Assembly: GCA_002863125.1 (NCBI GenBank)
Contig: PKEB01000012.1
Location: forward strand, 28,365 to 92,364
Direction of reading: 5' to 3'
From: Flavobacteriales bacterium
Lineage (GTDB): Bacteria; Bacteroidota; Bacteroidia; Flavobacteriales_D; Sanyastnellaceae
DNA: 64,000 nt
This document shows positions 24,155 to 32,325 of this stretch, piece by piece (position 1 is the first letter of the stretch; each line of letters begins with the position of its first letter). The notes under the pieces were generated by a model. The model saw only the letters and a program-made list of their open reading frames with translations, made no database searches and had not been told where the DNA came from. A program made the translations under genes and the position numbers.

Positions 24155-26452
24155 ATGGCAGGCACGGTAGACCATTGGGAATTGGGACTCTCCACGTGGG
24201 ATCCATCATGGGTCCAAGGCTTCGAGTCCATTTTGTCCATTGGAAACGGGCGCATCGGCCAACGGGCCAACTTTGAAGAGGCCTACTCCGGTGGTTCGCT
24301 GCAAGGCTCATACCTCGCAGGCGTTTACTACCCGGACAAGACGAAAGTGGGGTGGTGGAAAAACGGATATCCCGAGTACTTCGCCAAGGTGTTGAATTCC
24401 ACGAATTGGATTGGCATCGATGTGAAAGTGGATGGGGAGCCCTTGGACTTGGCCAAAGCCCAATCCGTCGACCAATTCGTCTGGGGGCTGAATATGCAGG
24501 ATGGGATCCTGAAGCGCAGCTTTTCGTGTACCATGCAGAATGGCGCTGCCATTCAAGTTGTAGTGGAACGATTCTGTTCCATGCACAATCCCGAATTGGG
24601 TTGCCTTCGGTACCGCGTGGAGGCGGGTGGTCACCTCGTTGAAGTCATGCCATACCTTGACGCAGGTGTGACCAATGCGGATTCCAATTGGAACGATGCC
24701 TTCTGGTCCATTCACGAGGTAACGCACCAAGGACCCGGAAAAGCGTGCGTTCGTGCGGAAACGAACAAAACCCACTTCGGTGCGGCATTTGCGATGAATG
24801 CGTTGGTCCACGTAACGGATTCTTTGGGGCAGCGTGAACTCGCGCAAACTCACTTGGACTCCGACGCCTCGCGCGTGGGCATTGGATTTCAGGCTCAGTT
24901 GTTAAGCGGAGAGACGCTGACCCTCGAAAAGTATGTAGGCATATGCACCACCCTCCAGCATGAAGCGCAGGAGTTGGTCGACGCAGCTTCAACACACAGT
25001 GATGCAGCTGCTGCGTCCGGTTGGGAATCACTCGTTGAAAGCCACCAAAAAGCGTGGGCAAGCATTTGGAGCCAAGCGGACATCGAGATTGCCGGAGATG
25101 TGGCTTCACAGCAAGCCATCCGGTTCAATATTTTTCACCTGAATCAGACCTACCGCGGCGATGATGCTCGATTGAACATCGGTCCCAAAGGATTTACCGG
25201 TGAGAAATATGGGGGAGCCAGTTATTGGGACACCGAAGCCTACTGCATCCCATTTTACCTCGCGGGTCATCCTGAACACGTGGCGCGCCAGTTGTTAGTC
25301 TACCGCTTCAATCATTTGGAAAAGGCCATCGAGAACGCCGAAAAATTAGGCTTCTCGGACGGCGCGGCGTTGTACCCCATGGTGACCATGAATGGGGAGG
25401 AGTGCCACAACGAGTGGGAAATTACATTCGAGGAAATCCATCGCAACGGCGCGATGTCGTATGCCATTTGGAATTACGTCAATTACACCGGCGACCGAGA
25501 TTACCTCAGAACGCACGGTTTTGCCGTTTTGCTCGGTGTAGCCCGGTTTTGGCAACAACGGGTGCAATGGTCAGCTGATAAGAACGCTTATGTCATCTTG
25601 GGCGTAACCGGTCCCAATGAATACGAGAATAACGTCAACAACAATTGGTACACCAATTACCTCGCGGCGTGGTGCATGCGGTATGCGCTGGAAGTGGCCC
25701 AATGGCTCAAATCGGAGCATCCGAGCGACTGGTCCAGGTTGACGTCGGAATACACGATTTCCGAAGCACCGACGTTTGAGGTGTGGTCCCAGATTCCCGA
25801 CCAAATGTACCTGCCGCAATTGGAAGGTACCGAAGTCCGATTGCAGCAAGACGGCTTTATGGACAAGGAGCAACTTTCAGTGGATGATTTGAGCGAGGAG
25901 CAACGTCCAATCAACCAGAAATGGAGTTGGGATCGGATCTTGCGTTCCATCTTCATCAAGCAGGCTGATGTGCTGCAAGGACTCTACTTCTTCTGGGATG
26001 ATTTCTCGCTGGAAACCCACCGTGTGAATTACGAATTCTACGAGCCGAAAACGGTCCACGAATCGAGCCTTTCACCCTGTGTTCACTCCATCATTGCTTC
26101 GCGCCTGGATCGGATGGATGATGCGTACAAGCACTACCTCCGGACGTCACGCCTTGACCTTGATGATTACAACAAAGAAGTGCACGAAGGCCTCCACATT
26201 ACTTCAATGGCCGGTACCTGGTTGTCTGTAGTTGAAGGGTTTGGCGGCTTTGATGTCAGAGATGGCATGCCCCGTTTCAGTGGTAAACTCCCAGCAGCTT
26301 GGCAAGGCCTGCGTTTTAAGATCAACTTTCGAAACCGATTGCTGGACGTGGTTGTGTCGGAGGAAGGAACCAGTGTTGCATTGATTGCCGGTCAGCCGAT
26401 TGACGTGGAAGTCAATGGTCAAGTAAAGCGATTGGACGCGCAGGGGCACTGA
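24155..26452 (+). CDS. GH65 maltose (or related disaccharide) phosphorylase
   Basis: This 765-residue protein has the size and layout of GH65 phosphorylases: an N-terminal beta-sandwich (WELGLSTWDPSW, SILSIGNGRIGQRANFEE), an (alpha/alpha)6 barrel, and a C-terminal sandwich. The catalytic acid is Glu489 in VTGPNEYENNVNNNWYTNY. GARYWDTE-like GASYWDTEAYCIPFYL and the late phosphate-site block HESSLSPCVHSIIASRL are present. It cleaves maltose with phosphate to glucose and beta-glucose 1-phosphate in the cytoplasm. Beta-phosphoglucomutase and a sugar kinase immediately upstream fit maltose, but kojibiose or trehalose cannot be excluded by eye. It ends the operon; a convergent gene stops 11 bases later. 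Confidence 0.88.
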   Translation: MAGTVDHWELGLSTWDPSWVQGFESILSIGNGRIGQRANFEEAYSGGSLQGSYLAGVYYPDKTKVGWWKNGYPEYFAKVLNSTNWIGIDVKVDGEPLDLAKAQSVDQFVWGLNMQDGILKRSFSCTMQNGAAIQVVVERFCSMHNPELGCLRYRVEAGGHLVEVMPYLDAGVTNADSNWNDAFWSIHEVTHQGPGKACVRAETNKTHFGAAFAMNALVHVTDSLGQRELAQTHLDSDASRVGIGFQAQLLSGETLTLEKYVGICTTLQHEAQELVDAASTHSDAAAASGWESLVESHQKAWASIWSQADIEIAGDVASQQAIRFNIFHLNQTYRGDDARLNIGPKGFTGEKYGGASYWDTEAYCIPFYLAGHPEHVARQLLVYRFNHLEKAIENAEKLGFSDGAALYPMVTMNGEECHNEWEITFEEIHRNGAMSYAIWNYVNYTGDRDYLRTHGFAVLLGVARFWQQRVQWSADKNAYVILGVTGPNEYENNVNNNWYTNYLAAWCMRYALEVAQWLKSEHPSDWSRLTSEYTISEAPTFEVWSQIPDQMYLPQLEGTEVRLQQDGFMDKEQLSVDDLSEEQRPINQKWSWDRILRSIFIKQADVLQGLYFFWDDFSLETHRVNYEFYEPKTVHESSLSPCVHSIIASRLDRMDDAYKHYLRTSRLDLDDYNKEVHEGLHITSMAGTWLSVVEGFGGFDVRDGMPRFSGKLPAAWQGLRFKINFRNRLLDVVVSEEGTSVALIAGQPIDVEVNGQVKRLDAQGH

Positions 26453-26462
26453 AGCCATTGCC

Positions 26463-27137
26463 TCATTCGGAATCGGAGAGGCCCCAAGCGCTGTTGGCCG
26501 CCCCGGGGGTACCTCCAAACAACAAAGAAAAGGTCCATGAATCCGCAGCGTCGTTGGCCAGGCCGACGTCGAACCATTCCAAACTCGGACCTTGGCCATC
26601 CGGTGCTGTGGACCATCCGTCATCGTCTTCGTAAGCTACAGCTATTTGGATGGCAGCATCCGGAGATCGGAGTTCAACGGTCTCGCCCGTATTGTTGAGG
26701 CCTTCACCGCTGTTCCACTCAGCACAGTGCGCGCCATTGGGCAAAACCGTTAACAGGGAATCCAAGTTGCGGGCAACCGTGAAGAATCCGAGGCCGGGAA
26801 TGGTGTCGTTGGTTTGGAACGTCAGGGCCACGGCATTGGCCAATTGCCAGCCCTCCAGCGCGACCGATTCGACGTTGGGATTGTAGAGTTCCAGAAATTC
26901 CCAGTCGCTGTCGTTTCCTTGTGCGGAATTCGGGTTGTAATGAATCTCCGACACGTTCAATTGGGGGTAGGAGGTGCTCAGGATTTCGCAGCTATCGCCA
27001 TAGTGAACAAGCAGGGTCAATAAATCGTGCAAATCAACGGTCTGATCGTTGTTCAAATCACCCGTGCACTGTGCGTGTAGCGATTGCGTCGTGGCCAAGA
27101 TTGCAAGGGCGGCCAACCCCATAACGTTTCTCCTCAT
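26463..27137 (-). CDS. Secreted lamin-tail-domain protein with dockerin-like repeat
   Basis: This 224-residue protein has a signal peptide (GLAALAILATTQSLHAQ), then one calcium-loop repeat of dockerin type (CTGDLNNDQTVDLHDLLTLLVHYGDSC), then a lamin tail domain (NVSEIHYNPNSAQGNDSDWEFLELYNPN through GGTPGAANSAWG). Lamin tail domains in bacteria sit in secreted or surface proteins, often beside CotH or nuclease modules, and are thought to bind partners. There is no obvious T9SS sorting domain. The ATG at 27137 starts the signal peptide. The neighbouring starch operon encodes a CotH protein that also carries a lamin tail, so the two may act together; this is inference. Confidence 0.75.
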   Translation of the reverse strand: MRRNVMGLAALAILATTQSLHAQCTGDLNNDQTVDLHDLLTLLVHYGDSCEILSTSYPQLNVSEIHYNPNSAQGNDSDWEFLELYNPNVESVALEGWQLANAVALTFQTNDTIPGLGFFTVARNLDSLLTVLPNGAHCAEWNSGEGLNNTGETVELRSPDAAIQIAVAYEDDDGWSTAPDGQGPSLEWFDVGLANDAADSWTFSLLFGGTPGAANSAWGLSDSE

Positions 27138-27227
27138 GCGTTCTGTTTTGTGGGAACAAATCAAGAACAGGAAGAGGCGGCAGTTTTTAAGACCTTATCG
27201 GCGGGGGTTGGTCTTTTACAGGCGGCT

Positions 27228-28004
27228 TCAGGCGTTGAGCTCCAACGAGACGGGGCAGTGGTCTGAGCCGAATACCGCGGTGTGGATGGCGGGGTTGTTG
27301 ATGCTGGAAGTCAATCGCTCGCTCACGAGAACGTAATCCAATCGCCATCCGACGTTTTTCTCACGGGCACCACCTCGATAACTCCACCAGGAATAACCAA
27401 TTTCATTGGGATGCGCGTCCCTCCATGTATCGCGCAGGTTCGCTTGTTCGAGCAAATTGCTCATGCCATCAATCTCGTCCTGGGTGTACCCTGGAGTCTT
27501 GTTGTAATTGGCATCGGGCCGGGCGAGGTCAATGGCGTTGTGGGCCACGTTGAGATCTCCGGTTACCACGACGGGCTTTTGCGCATCGAGCCGTTGGATG
27601 TATTCGAGAAAGGCCTGATCCCATTGCTTCCGGAACGGGAGCCGTTTGAGGCCAGATGAAGAATTCGGCGTGTACACCGTTACGAAAAAGAAGGTGTCGA
27701 ACTCTGCACACAATACACGGCCCTCTTGGTCCAATTCTTCGACCCCAATTCCAGCTTGGACGGAGAGGGGAGTGGTTTTGGTCAAAATGGCGGTTCCTGA
27801 GTATCCTTTCTTGACGGCTGAGCTGGAATAAACCTCATACCCTGCCGTGCCATCGAGGCCGAAAAGTGCTTCTCGAACCTGGTCGTCTTGGGCCTTGGTC
27901 TCTTGGAGCCCCAATACGTCGGGGTCCAACGCTTTGAGGATTTCTCCAAAATCCTTTTTCACCACGGCACGGATGCCATTCACGTTCCACGAATACAGTT
28001 TCAT
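27228..28004 (-). CDS. xth: Exodeoxyribonuclease III / AP endonuclease
   Basis: This 258-residue protein has the EEP-fold blocks of exonuclease III: YSWNVNGIRAVV, LGLQETKAQDDQV (catalytic Glu), VYTPNSSSGLKRLPFRKQWD, VVTGDLNVAHNAIDLA, WWSYRGGAREKNVGWRLDYVLVS and the terminal SDHCPVSLEL with the His. It cuts DNA at abasic sites and trims 3' ends in base-excision repair. Its ATG overlaps the ATE-like gene upstream by four bases (ATGA), so it closes that operon. The 90 bases downstream hold no gene. Confidence 0.95.
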   Translation of the reverse strand: MKLYSWNVNGIRAVVKKDFGEILKALDPDVLGLQETKAQDDQVREALFGLDGTAGYEVYSSSAVKKGYSGTAILTKTTPLSVQAGIGVEELDQEGRVLCAEFDTFFFVTVYTPNSSSGLKRLPFRKQWDQAFLEYIQRLDAQKPVVVTGDLNVAHNAIDLARPDANYNKTPGYTQDEIDGMSNLLEQANLRDTWRDAHPNEIGYSWWSYRGGAREKNVGWRLDYVLVSERLTSSINNPAIHTAVFGSDHCPVSLELNA

Positions 28005-29074
28005 GCGGGCGGAATTTTATCGGTTCGGGTGGACCAAAATTGAATGTGTCGCAGCATTTCTGTGAGGTTGCCCTCCGCAATGGGCACGCCGTATTCCATC
28101 AGGTGCGTGAGGTACGTTTGGTGATCGCCGAATTCCCGGGCTTGTTCCATGTTGATGAAATGTTGTTCATCTGGGCACGGATTGATGTGAGAAAGGATGT
28201 AGCTGTCACGCTCTGCACAGTAACCAATGGCGCACATGCCATCGAGGTCGTGTCCGAGTTCCAGGATCCACGGCAGATGCAAGAACCGATCTTTCCAAAG
28301 CGGCATGTAGCCCATGCTGAAATAGGGGTAGTACCAGGTTATGGCCGGAATGTTCTCTTCCCGCAGTGCACTGGCGAGTTGGTGCATGGCCGTGCGAAGG
28401 CGATGGGCAACGCTTTGCTCCTTATTGAAATTGGCGTACTTGCCCCACCGCTTGTTCGGTGTGTAGTACTCCATTTCGCCAAGTTTCAATTTGTAGTCGA
28501 ATGCGGAAGGCAAATCGAGCACGTATCCTGGATAGTACCACTTTCGCCCGGTGTGTTGGCCGAACTCAACTTCCTTCAGCATCGTGTACATGCCCAAGCT
28601 GTATTCGCTGTATTCCTCATCGTACAGCGCAAGCAAGGAAGCCATGGACCGGTCCCCGAGGTCGAAAAATGATACGGCGATCAGGCGGTCGCCATCGTAA
28701 ACACAGACCTCTTGGGTATCAAACACCGTTGAATGAAAACCGGCGTGCAGGTATTCGTCCAACGTGTCGTGGATGAAACCTTTGAAGCGGACCTTGTGCG
28801 CCGTGTAGAGCCGTTGCCGGCTCTGGCTGATTTTGGCTGGGCCGATGGCCACGGTGAACCGCTTCTCAACCTTTCGCTTGATTTTGCGCTGTGACTTACT
28901 GAGCGTGTGCTTGCGCAGGTCGAGGCGGATGTTGACGACTGAATATACCCGTGCATCAATGCACAACAGGTCCATTTTGTACAACATAACCGATCCCCGG
29001 AACCACCCCGACGCGAGGTACTGATCGTACCGCGTATGGGTCAGTTTTCGGGGGAAGTGGGTTTGTACGAGCAC
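28001..29074 (-). CDS. Arginyl/leucyl-tRNA-protein transferase-like (ATE family), GTG start
   Basis: This 357-residue protein has an ATE_N-like start (YDQYLASGWFRGSVMLYKMDL, then SKSQRKIKRK) and a clear ATE C-terminal domain (FDTQEVCVYDGDRLIAVSFFDLG, MASLLALYDEEYSEYSLGMYTMLKEVEF, WYYPGYVLDLPSAFDYKLKLG). This GNAT-like fold transfers an amino acid from tRNA to protein N-termini. The Cys cluster normally found after the YxxLLxxG(W/F)RR segment is missing. The start is GTG at 29074; no suitable ATG precedes the ATE_N segment. It follows the SPFH gene by 11 bases and overlaps the exonuclease gene. ClpS, the N-degron adaptor, is encoded 3 kb away. Confidence 0.72.
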   Translation of the reverse strand: MLVQTHFPRKLTHTRYDQYLASGWFRGSVMLYKMDLLCIDARVYSVVNIRLDLRKHTLSKSQRKIKRKVEKRFTVAIGPAKISQSRQRLYTAHKVRFKGFIHDTLDEYLHAGFHSTVFDTQEVCVYDGDRLIAVSFFDLGDRSMASLLALYDEEYSEYSLGMYTMLKEVEFGQHTGRKWYYPGYVLDLPSAFDYKLKLGEMEYYTPNKRWGKYANFNKEQSVAHRLRTAMHQLASALREENIPAITWYYPYFSMGYMPLWKDRFLHLPWILELGHDLDGMCAIGYCAERDSYILSHINPCPDEQHFINMEQAREFGDHQTYLTHLMEYGVPIAEGNLTEMLRHIQFWSTRTDKIPPA

Positions 29075-29085
29075 GCTTGGGCGGA

Positions 29086-30081
29086 TTAGTCAGACGTAGC
29101 GTTCATCAATTCCTTCAAACCACCCACACTGCTCATCAAGCCGCTTGCTTCGTAGGGCATGAAGACGGTTTTGCTTCCAGCTCCGCCTTCCTTCAACACT
29201 TCTTCAATTGTCTCAATGTATTTCACCGCAATCAGGTACTGCGTGGGGTCGGCCTTGGTGTCGGCCACGGCCGCAGCAATTTTCTGAATGGCTTCGGCCT
29301 CGGCTTGAGCAACGGCCAAGCGGGCAGTGGCCTCGCCTTCCGCCTTCAAGATTCGGGCTTGCTTTTCGCCTTCGGCTTGGTTGATGTCTGCGCCCTTCTG
29401 TCCCTCTGCTTCCAAAATGGCCGCGCGCTTTGTCCCTTCAGCTTCAATGATTTGGGCGCGGCGCGTGCGTTCAGCGCGCATCTGCTTCTCCATGGCCTCC
29501 TTGATGTCCACGGGCGGGTTGATGTCCTGCAATTCGACTCGGTTCACCTTGACCCCCCACTTATTGGTCGCTTCATCCAAAATGGAACGCAGTTTCATGT
29601 TGATGGTGTCGCGGGAAGTCAAGCATTCATCCAGTTCCAACTCACCGATGACGTTCCGCAAGGTGGTTTGAGTCAGCTTCTCAATGGCATTGGGCAGGTT
29701 GTTGATTTCATAGACCGCCTTGACCGGGTCTGTGATTTGGAAGTAAATCAGCGCATTGATTTCGGTGACCACATTGTCCTTCGTGATGACCCCTTGTTTG
29801 GGGAAATCAAAAACAGTTTCGCGCAAGTCCACGCGGTCTTTCAGTTTGTACTGCACCACCTTCTGCCCATTGGGCCGTTCGGCGATGACACGCCATGCGA
29901 TGTTACGTGGTCGGTCAATGATGGGGATGATGACGTTGATGCCAGCAGTGAGGGTGGTTCGATACTTACCAAGGCGCTCAATGACCATGGATTCGCTTTG
30001 GCGAACGATCCGAACGCCTTTGACGATGATGACCGTGGCTAATAGAAAAAATAACGTAGCGAGGACGGTTCCAGCTGTCAT
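29086..30081 (-). CDS. SPFH/band 7 stomatin-like membrane protease partner
   Basis: This 331-residue protein has one N-terminal membrane segment (VLATLFFLLATVIIVKGV), then the band 7 domain (RQSESMVIERLGKYRTTLTAGINVIIPIIDRPRN, ALIYFQITDPVKAVYEINN) and a long Ala/Glu/Lys-rich coiled coil (about 200-285; EAEGTKRAAILEAEGQKGADINQAEGEKQARILKAEGEA). Stomatin/QmcA proteins form large rings in the inner membrane. The ATG overlaps the stop of the NfeD gene (ATGA), the standard NfeD-stomatin operon, which supports a role in membrane quality control. Confidence 0.93.
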   Translation of the reverse strand: MTAGTVLATLFFLLATVIIVKGVRIVRQSESMVIERLGKYRTTLTAGINVIIPIIDRPRNIAWRVIAERPNGQKVVQYKLKDRVDLRETVFDFPKQGVITKDNVVTEINALIYFQITDPVKAVYEINNLPNAIEKLTQTTLRNVIGELELDECLTSRDTINMKLRSILDEATNKWGVKVNRVELQDINPPVDIKEAMEKQMRAERTRRAQIIEAEGTKRAAILEAEGQKGADINQAEGEKQARILKAEGEATARLAVAQAEAEAIQKIAAAVADTKADPTQYLIAVKYIETIEEVLKEGGAGSKTVFMPYEASGLMSSVGGLKELMNATSD

Positions 30082-30536
30082 GTCGAGGAAGGTTTCAATG
30101 AGACAATAAGGGTGTTGCTTTCGACTTTGTTGATGACCGCGATTTTACCCGAAGTAGCACGGCTGGCTTCTTCCCGAGCGAGCAGTTCGGCGCGCCAGTC
30201 GTCGCCGTCTACCTTGCATCGGCCCATTCCGGACGACGGGTCAAATGCTTGGGTAATGATGCATTCTCTTCCCAGCAGCGCATCCACGCCAGAGAGGCGT
30301 TCGTTGCCAGAGAACCCCATTTTGAGGGCAAATGGACGCAAGAAAACAAAAGCCAACAAGGCAGTCAGCGCGGAAACCACCAGTTGCATTTCAAACGATA
30401 CGTTCAACGCGGCTGCAACAGCTCCTCCCAAACTCCCCAAACCAAGGCACGCCAAGACGAATCCTGGCACGAATACCTCAAGCACCATAAGGCCGAGTCC
30501 GACCGCAATCCAGATTTGCCACGCTTCCCATACCAT
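30078..30536 (-). CDS. NfeD-like membrane protein
   Basis: This 152-residue protein has two or three hydrophobic segments (AWQIWIAVGLGLMVLEVFVPGFV, VAAALNVSFEMQLVVSALTALLAFVFLRPFAL). A small C-terminal OB-fold typical of NfeD follows (LLGRECIITQAFDPSSGMGRCKVDGDDWRAELL). It partners the stomatin-like protein encoded directly downstream. The start is ATG 30536: a TAACTTTCG promoter element ends four bases before it, and frames extending further upstream lie in the intergenic region and coaE. Short NfeD proteins like this lack the ClpP-like protease domain of the long form. Confidence 0.88.
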   Translation of the reverse strand: MVWEAWQIWIAVGLGLMVLEVFVPGFVLACLGLGSLGGAVAAALNVSFEMQLVVSALTALLAFVFLRPFALKMGFSGNERLSGVDALLGRECIITQAFDPSSGMGRCKVDGDDWRAELLAREEASRATSGKIAVINKVESNTLIVSLKPSST

Positions 30537-30540
30537 GCTT

Positions 30541-30549
30541 CGAAAGTTA
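30541..30549 (-). promoter_or_regulatory. -7 element TAACTTTCG of the nfeD-stomatin-ATE-xth operon
   Basis: On the minus strand TAACTTTCG ends four bases before the NfeD ATG. It overlaps the coaE stop region (30547-30549), so this operon can be transcribed separately from coaE. Confidence 0.4.
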
Positions 30550-31215
30550 AGGCATTTTGCGGTCACGTGAAGCATGGGTATCGACCAGTTTCTTGTGCAG
30601 GTCGAGCACCTGGCGCAGCAGGTGGTTATCATCTGCGTTGTCCACCACAAAATGTGCATGTTCCCTCCGTGCTTCATCCGAAAGCTGCTGCTGCATTCGT
30701 TGTTCGATTTGAGAAGGATCGGTGTCCAGCCGTTCCGAAGCTCGGGCCAAACGCACAGCTTGAGGAGCTTGGACGACTGCAACCGAGTCGCATTGTTTGT
30801 GCCCCCCAGTTTCGATTAGAATGGCCGCTTCGCGAACGACATAAGGCGCATTGGACTGCTTCGATTGGAAGGCATGCCAGTCTAGGAAATCCCGGGCGAC
30901 GGCCGGGTGGACGACTGCGTTCAATTCTGCGAGTGCCTCGGAATTGGAAAACACGATATCTGCCAGCGCCTTGCGGTCAATGTCAATGAGTCGACCATCT
31001 TGATAGCATCCGCATGTTTCTCCGAATCGGTCCACAACCCACGCACGCAAATCAGCATGGCGTTGGTAGAGCGACTTGGCCCGAGCATCGGCGTCGAAAA
31101 CAGGAATGCCAAGGCTCTCCAAAATTCCCGCAACAGTGGTTTTTCCGCTACCAATCCCCCCCGTCAAGCCCACAACAGGCAAAAGGTGGGATGAGGATGT
31201 GGAAAAATCGTGCAT
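30547..31215 (-). CDS. coaE: Dephospho-CoA kinase
   Basis: This 222-residue protein has the P-loop VVGLTGGIGSGKTTVAG, the CoA kinase block SLGIPVFDADARAKSLYQ, IVFSNSEALAELNAVVHPAV and the lid motif RLARASERLDTDPSQIEQRMQQQLS. It adds the last phosphate of coenzyme A in the cytoplasm. The ATG at 31215 is chosen because a GACCTTTG promoter element ends four bases before it and the next frame upstream would run through the divergent promoter. It is divergent from rpe with 44 bases between the starts. Confidence 0.94.
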   Translation of the reverse strand: MHDFSTSSSHLLPVVGLTGGIGSGKTTVAGILESLGIPVFDADARAKSLYQRHADLRAWVVDRFGETCGCYQDGRLIDIDRKALADIVFSNSEALAELNAVVHPAVARDFLDWHAFQSKQSNAPYVVREAAILIETGGHKQCDSVAVVQAPQAVRLARASERLDTDPSQIEQRMQQQLSDEARREHAHFVVDNADDNHLLRQVLDLHKKLVDTHASRDRKMP

Positions 31216-31218
31216 GCA

Positions 31219-31256
31219 GCAAAGGTCGATCAATTCATTCAATGCCTGACCTTTGC
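31219..31256. promoter_or_regulatory. Symmetrical divergent promoter of coaE and rpe
   Basis: GCAAAGGTC (31219-31227) and GACCTTTGC (31248-31256) form a perfect 9-bp inverted repeat with 20 bases between. Each arm is a GACCTTTG -7 element, one for each direction, and each ends exactly four bases before its ATG. There is no room for separate -33 elements outside the opposite gene's own -7 site, so the two promoters must interfere or share contacts. Confidence 0.55.
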
Positions 31257-31259
31257 ACC

Positions 31260-31922
31260 ATGGGACACCTTTTAGCACCTTCGATTCTGGCAGCGGACTT
31301 TGCCAATTTGCAACGTGATGTCGAGACCGTCAACGCGTCGGAGGCGGACTGGTTTCATTTGGATGTCATGGACGGCGTGTTCGTTCCCAACATCAGCTTT
31401 GGCATACCGGTGATCAAAGCCATTGCCAAACACGCCAAAAAGCCGCTGGATGTGCACCTCATGATCGTCGATCCCGATCGGTACATCGATGCGTTTCATG
31501 ACTTGGGAGCCGACGTGTTGACCGTGCATTATGAGGCGTGCCCCCACCTTCACCGCACCCTCCAGGCCATCCGGGCCAAGGGGATGAAAGCAGGGGTCGC
31601 CTTGAATCCGCATACACCGGTATCCCTGCTGCAGGATGTCATAGGGGAGTTCGATCTGGTCTGCTTGATGTCGGTCAATCCGGGATTCGGAGGGCAGAAA
31701 TTCATCGAGCGTACGTACCAGAAAGTCCGCGAATTGCGGGGGATGATAAACGAAGCAGGTACATCTGCGATGATCGAAATCGATGGGGGCGTCGGGTCCA
31801 ACAACTGGGCAAAACTCGTCGACGCGGGAGCGGATGTCTTGGTTGCGGGATCATCGACATTCAATGCACCCGTCCCGGCCGATGCGATCCGCGAGATGAA
31901 AGGATTGCCCGTTGAGGCTTAA
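31260..31922 (+). CDS. rpe: Ribulose-phosphate 3-epimerase
   Basis: This 220-residue TIM-barrel protein has LAPSILAADFANLQRDV, WFHLDVMDGVFVPNISFG (metal Asp and His), PLDVHLMIVDP, VHYEAC, LMSVNPGFGGQKFIE, and EIDGGVGSNNW ending GADVLVAGSSTF. It interconverts ribulose 5-phosphate and xylulose 5-phosphate in the pentose phosphate pathway. The start ATG lies four bases after a promoter element, so the mRNA is probably leaderless. Longer readings from 31014 are antisense to coaE and are not supported. Its last four bases overlap the convergent clpS stop. Confidence 0.95.
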   Translation: MGHLLAPSILAADFANLQRDVETVNASEADWFHLDVMDGVFVPNISFGIPVIKAIAKHAKKPLDVHLMIVDPDRYIDAFHDLGADVLTVHYEACPHLHRTLQAIRAKGMKAGVALNPHTPVSLLQDVIGEFDLVCLMSVNPGFGGQKFIERTYQKVRELRGMINEAGTSAMIEIDGGVGSNNWAKLVDAGADVLVAGSSTFNAPVPADAIREMKGLPVEA

Positions 31923-32248
31923 GCTTCGATTTCGGCCGTTAAATCCGCATTTAACAGCTTCGTGCACTTGGGTTCGAGCTCGTCGTACGTGCCACTCAGA
32001 ACCGTGCACTTTCCCTTGAAGTGAACCAGCAAGGCACATTGTTCGGCCTGCGTGGGATTGTGACCGCACACCGAAATCAACATGTCGATGACGTGGTCAA
32101 ACGTGTTGTGTTCGTCGTTGTACAAGACCAGATTGAAACCGGCTGTTTCCACCGTTTCCAAAACGGGGTCCACAGCCACCTCTTCCAAGGTGCTGGAATG
32201 CACAGTGCTGAATGTTTGTGTCGTGGAAATACGGTCCTGTGACTTCAT
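31919..32248 (-). CDS. clpS: ClpS adaptor of the ClpAP/ClpXP protease
   Basis: This 109-residue protein ends in the ClpS core: FNLVLYNDEHNTFDHVIDMLISVCGHNPTQAEQCALLVHFKGKCTVLSG. The N-degron pocket residues (N-D-E-H-N-T and the later CALLVHFKG helix) are present. It delivers proteins with destabilising N-terminal residues to Clp protease. The N-terminal 35 residues are Ser/Thr-rich and flexible, as usual. The start ATG 32248 lies six bases after an exact -7 element. It overlaps rpe convergently by four bases. Confidence 0.93.
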   Translation of the reverse strand: MKSQDRISTTQTFSTVHSSTLEEVAVDPVLETVETAGFNLVLYNDEHNTFDHVIDMLISVCGHNPTQAEQCALLVHFKGKCTVLSGTYDELEPKCTKLLNADLTAEIEA

Positions 32249-32254
32249 TATTGA

Positions 32255-32262
32255 CAAAAATA
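32255..32262 (-). promoter_or_regulatory. -7 promoter element TATTTTTG of clpS
   Basis: Minus-strand TATTTTTG is an exact TAnnTTTG and ends six bases before the clpS ATG. The region to 32325 also serves the divergent LytTR gene, for which no convincing promoter is visible. Confidence 0.5.
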
Positions 32263-32325
32263 GACCAATGTGAGTAGGTTGTCGGTTTTTGGAGAACAAA
32301 CATCACATCAGGGGGTTCTAATGAT

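Noticed and set aside
27180..27215. AAGACC/GGTCTT stem as a terminator for the exonuclease gene
   Set aside because: The loop is 15 bases and on the minus strand no T run follows the stem, so an intrinsic terminator is not supported.
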